From assembly GCA_014529385.2 (NCBI GenBank), contig CM043952.1:64690370-64754369 (forward strand): a DNA stretch of 64,000 nt, written 5' to 3'. Positions within the stretch are counted from its first letter, which is position 1. Each line of letters opens with the position of its first letter. Under the pieces are notes generated by a model. The model made no database searches. It saw only the letters and a program-made list of their open reading frames with translations, and had not been told where the DNA came from. A program made the translations under genes and the position numbers. The stretch is from Adiantum capillus-veneris. Lineage: Eukaryota > Streptophyta > Polypodiopsida > Polypodiales > Pteridaceae. Shown here in pieces: positions 62,376 through 64,000 of this stretch.

Positions 62376-64000
62376 CAAAGCCAGTGATGATAGAAGATGA
62401 GTATGAAGAGCAAGAGAATGTGCATAATATTATTGATAAGCCAGGACCATCAACAAGAACTATTTTAGGACCACATATGGCAGAGGAGAGTACAAGAAGT
62501 TTCAACCCATGGACTGGTCGTTTGCGAGATAAGAAGCAAGACGAGAAAGACAAGAAGAAAGTGGTTGAGGAGAGTTCTGGAGATGAAATCCTCAATGAAG
62601 AGGATGGTTTACCACATTTGAGGACGTCTGGCAGTAAGCATGCTGAGAAATATGTAACCCCATATGCAAGAGTTGAAGAGAACAGTGCACCACAGTTGAG
62701 AAGATCAAAGAGGGTGCGTTATCTAGTTGATAGATTGACATACAACGGTTACATGCGTACACATTATGCATACATGGTTTCACGTGTGCAACATAAAGAG
62801 CCTACATGTTTTCAAGAGGCAATTAGAAAAATAGAATGGGAGTCAGCTATGGATGATGAGATGGATGCTCTTGTGAAGAATGACACTTGGGATTTGGTTT
62901 GCTTGCCAAGTGGAAAGAAAGCAATTGGTTCAAAATGGGTATACAAAGTCAAGTGCAAGTCAGATGGTAGTGTGGAAAGATACAAAGCGAAGCTTGTTGC
63001 TAAAGGTTATGCACAAACAAAAGGTCTTGATTATGATCAGACATTTAGTTCAGTTGCAAAGATGACAACAGTCAGATTGGTGATAGAAATGGCAAGTATG
63101 TACGGTTGGAAGTTACGGAAAATGGATGTCGATCATGCATTCTTGAATGGTGACTTGGAAGAAGAAGTTTATATGATACAGCCAGAGGGTTATCAACATC
63201 CAGAGTTTCCATATTATGTGTGTAAGTTGAAGAAAGCATTGTATGGTTTGAAGCAAGCATCTAGATCTTGGTGTGAAAAGATAACCAGATTCTTGAAGAA
63301 GATTGGATTTAAACAGTCTACTGCTGATCACTCATTGTTTTTGAAGCATGTTGATGAAGAGATCGTCGTTATTGTTATCTATGTTGATGACTTGATTCTC
63401 ACTGGAAGTCATGATGAGCAAATTTTGCATGTCAAGAAGAGTTTGTTGAGAGAATTTAACATGAAGGACCTTGGTGAGTTGAGATATTTTTTGGGAATTG
63501 AAATTGTTGACACTTTATCAGGAATTTGGATGATACAAAGACAATACGCATTGGATATGCTTGAGAAGTATGGAATGAAAGTGTGCAAACCGGTTGATAC
63601 ACCTCTTGATCAAAATGTGAAGTTGTTTGATGATGGACATTACATTGAGGATGTCATTATGTATCGCAAGATGGTTGGAAGTCTTATTTACTTGACAATA
63701 ACAAGGCCAGATTTGAGTTATGCAGTGGGTGTTGTGAGTCAATTCATGCAAAAGCTATGTAAAATTCATCTTGATGCAGTAAGACGGATTATGAGATATG
63801 TGAAATCCACTGTCAGTTATGGAATGTTTTATGAAAAGAATGGGAAGCTTTGTATTATGGTTACACAGATGCAGATTGGTCAGGAAATTTTATGGATAGA
63901 AGATCTACAAGCGGTTATGCATTTTCCATTGGCAATGGTATGATAAGTTGGAGTAGCAATAAGCAATCAACTGTAGCATTATCAAGTACAGAAGCTGAAT
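62371..64000 (+). pseudogene. Reverse transcriptase and RNase H of copia element A
   Basis: It resumes the A polyprotein after the target site (KPVMIEDEYEEQENVHNIID) and stays open to 63943. An acidic integrase tail and linker lead to RT: WESAMDDEMDALVKNDTWDL, GSKWVYKVKCKSDGSVERYK, DVDHAFLNGDLEEEVYMIQP, ALYGLKQASRSWCEK and catalytic VIYVDDLILTG at about 63378-63408. Then KMVGSLIYLTITRPDLSYAV. A one-base loss near 63850 shifts RNase H into the next frame, where GYTDADWSGNFMDRRSTSGY and STVALSSTEAE are read to the window edge. Active-site residues of RT are intact. Confidence 0.87.

Larger units (their letters stand above)
51925..64000 (+). mobile_element. Ty1/copia element A, 5'-truncated, interrupted by B, runs off right edge
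   Basis: Plus-strand copia polyprotein in two parts: 51925-53201 (end of protease, integrase) and 62371-64000 (RT, RNase H). They are separated by the 9.2-kb element B with its target duplication TAAAC. Gag, zinc knuckle, protease active site, leader and 5' LTR are missing at the left junction with D. The 3' LTR lies outside the window. Internal stops and one frameshift mark it as a fossil, the oldest of the three nested copia elements. Confidence 0.88.

Overview
This window looks like a stretch of a large, repeat-packed land-plant nuclear genome. It is AT-rich, has long microsatellites, and nearly everything recognisable is retrotransposon sequence. No rRNA, tRNA or complete host gene was recognised. 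A Penelope-like reverse transcriptase remnant plus a Tat-type Ty3/gypsy element with a second RNase H points to a non-flowering land plant (fern, lycophyte or gymnosperm) more than to an angiosperm. That is an inference and no species is claimed.

Layout. Bases 1-166 hold a possible minus-strand gene start (TATA box plus 21 codons) that runs off the left edge. Bases 2.1-5.7 kb hold a decayed Penelope-like reverse transcriptase with an internal segment repeated three times, a 375-bp tandem duplication and three long poly-C tracts. Bases 6.3-11.3 kb hold a decayed plus-strand gypsy gag-protease remnant. Bases 11-20.5 kb are mostly unassigned, with microsatellites, a few retroelement signposts (primer-binding site, polypurine tracts, gag debris) and one small minus-strand ORF. 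Bases 20.5-23.2 kb and 43.16-43.96 kb are old minus-strand gypsy fragments (called G3 here).

G3 is split inside its reverse transcriptase by a 20-kb plus-strand Tat-like array (E, 23207-43159) with three 2.7-kb LTRs and two internal regions (LTR-gagpol-LTR-gagpol-LTR), flanked by one short target-site duplication. The first gag-pol copy is almost open; the second is broken by many small indels.

Bases 45.0-51.9 kb hold a minus-strand gypsy element (D: gag with three zinc knuckles, protease, RT, RNase H, integrase and an unusual extra ORF after integrase). It abuts, without LTR or target duplication, a plus-strand copia element (A, 51.92 kb to the right edge). A is interrupted by a minus-strand copia element (B, 53202-62370, duplication TAAAC). 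The left LTR of B is interrupted by a 3.7-kb non-autonomous copia element (C, 53294-56976, duplication TAGAG). C is the youngest and the only one with a long unbroken ORF: about 609 codons with a Gag-like region, a zinc knuckle, an altered protease-like region and a short RT tail, but no integrase and no RT active site. B and C share LTR ends, an LTR stem-loop, primer-binding site, polypurine tract and a pre-polypurine hairpin whose stem sequence differs but stays paired. This suggests C is copied in trans by B-type elements; the B copy present here has lost catalytic residues and is itself dead.
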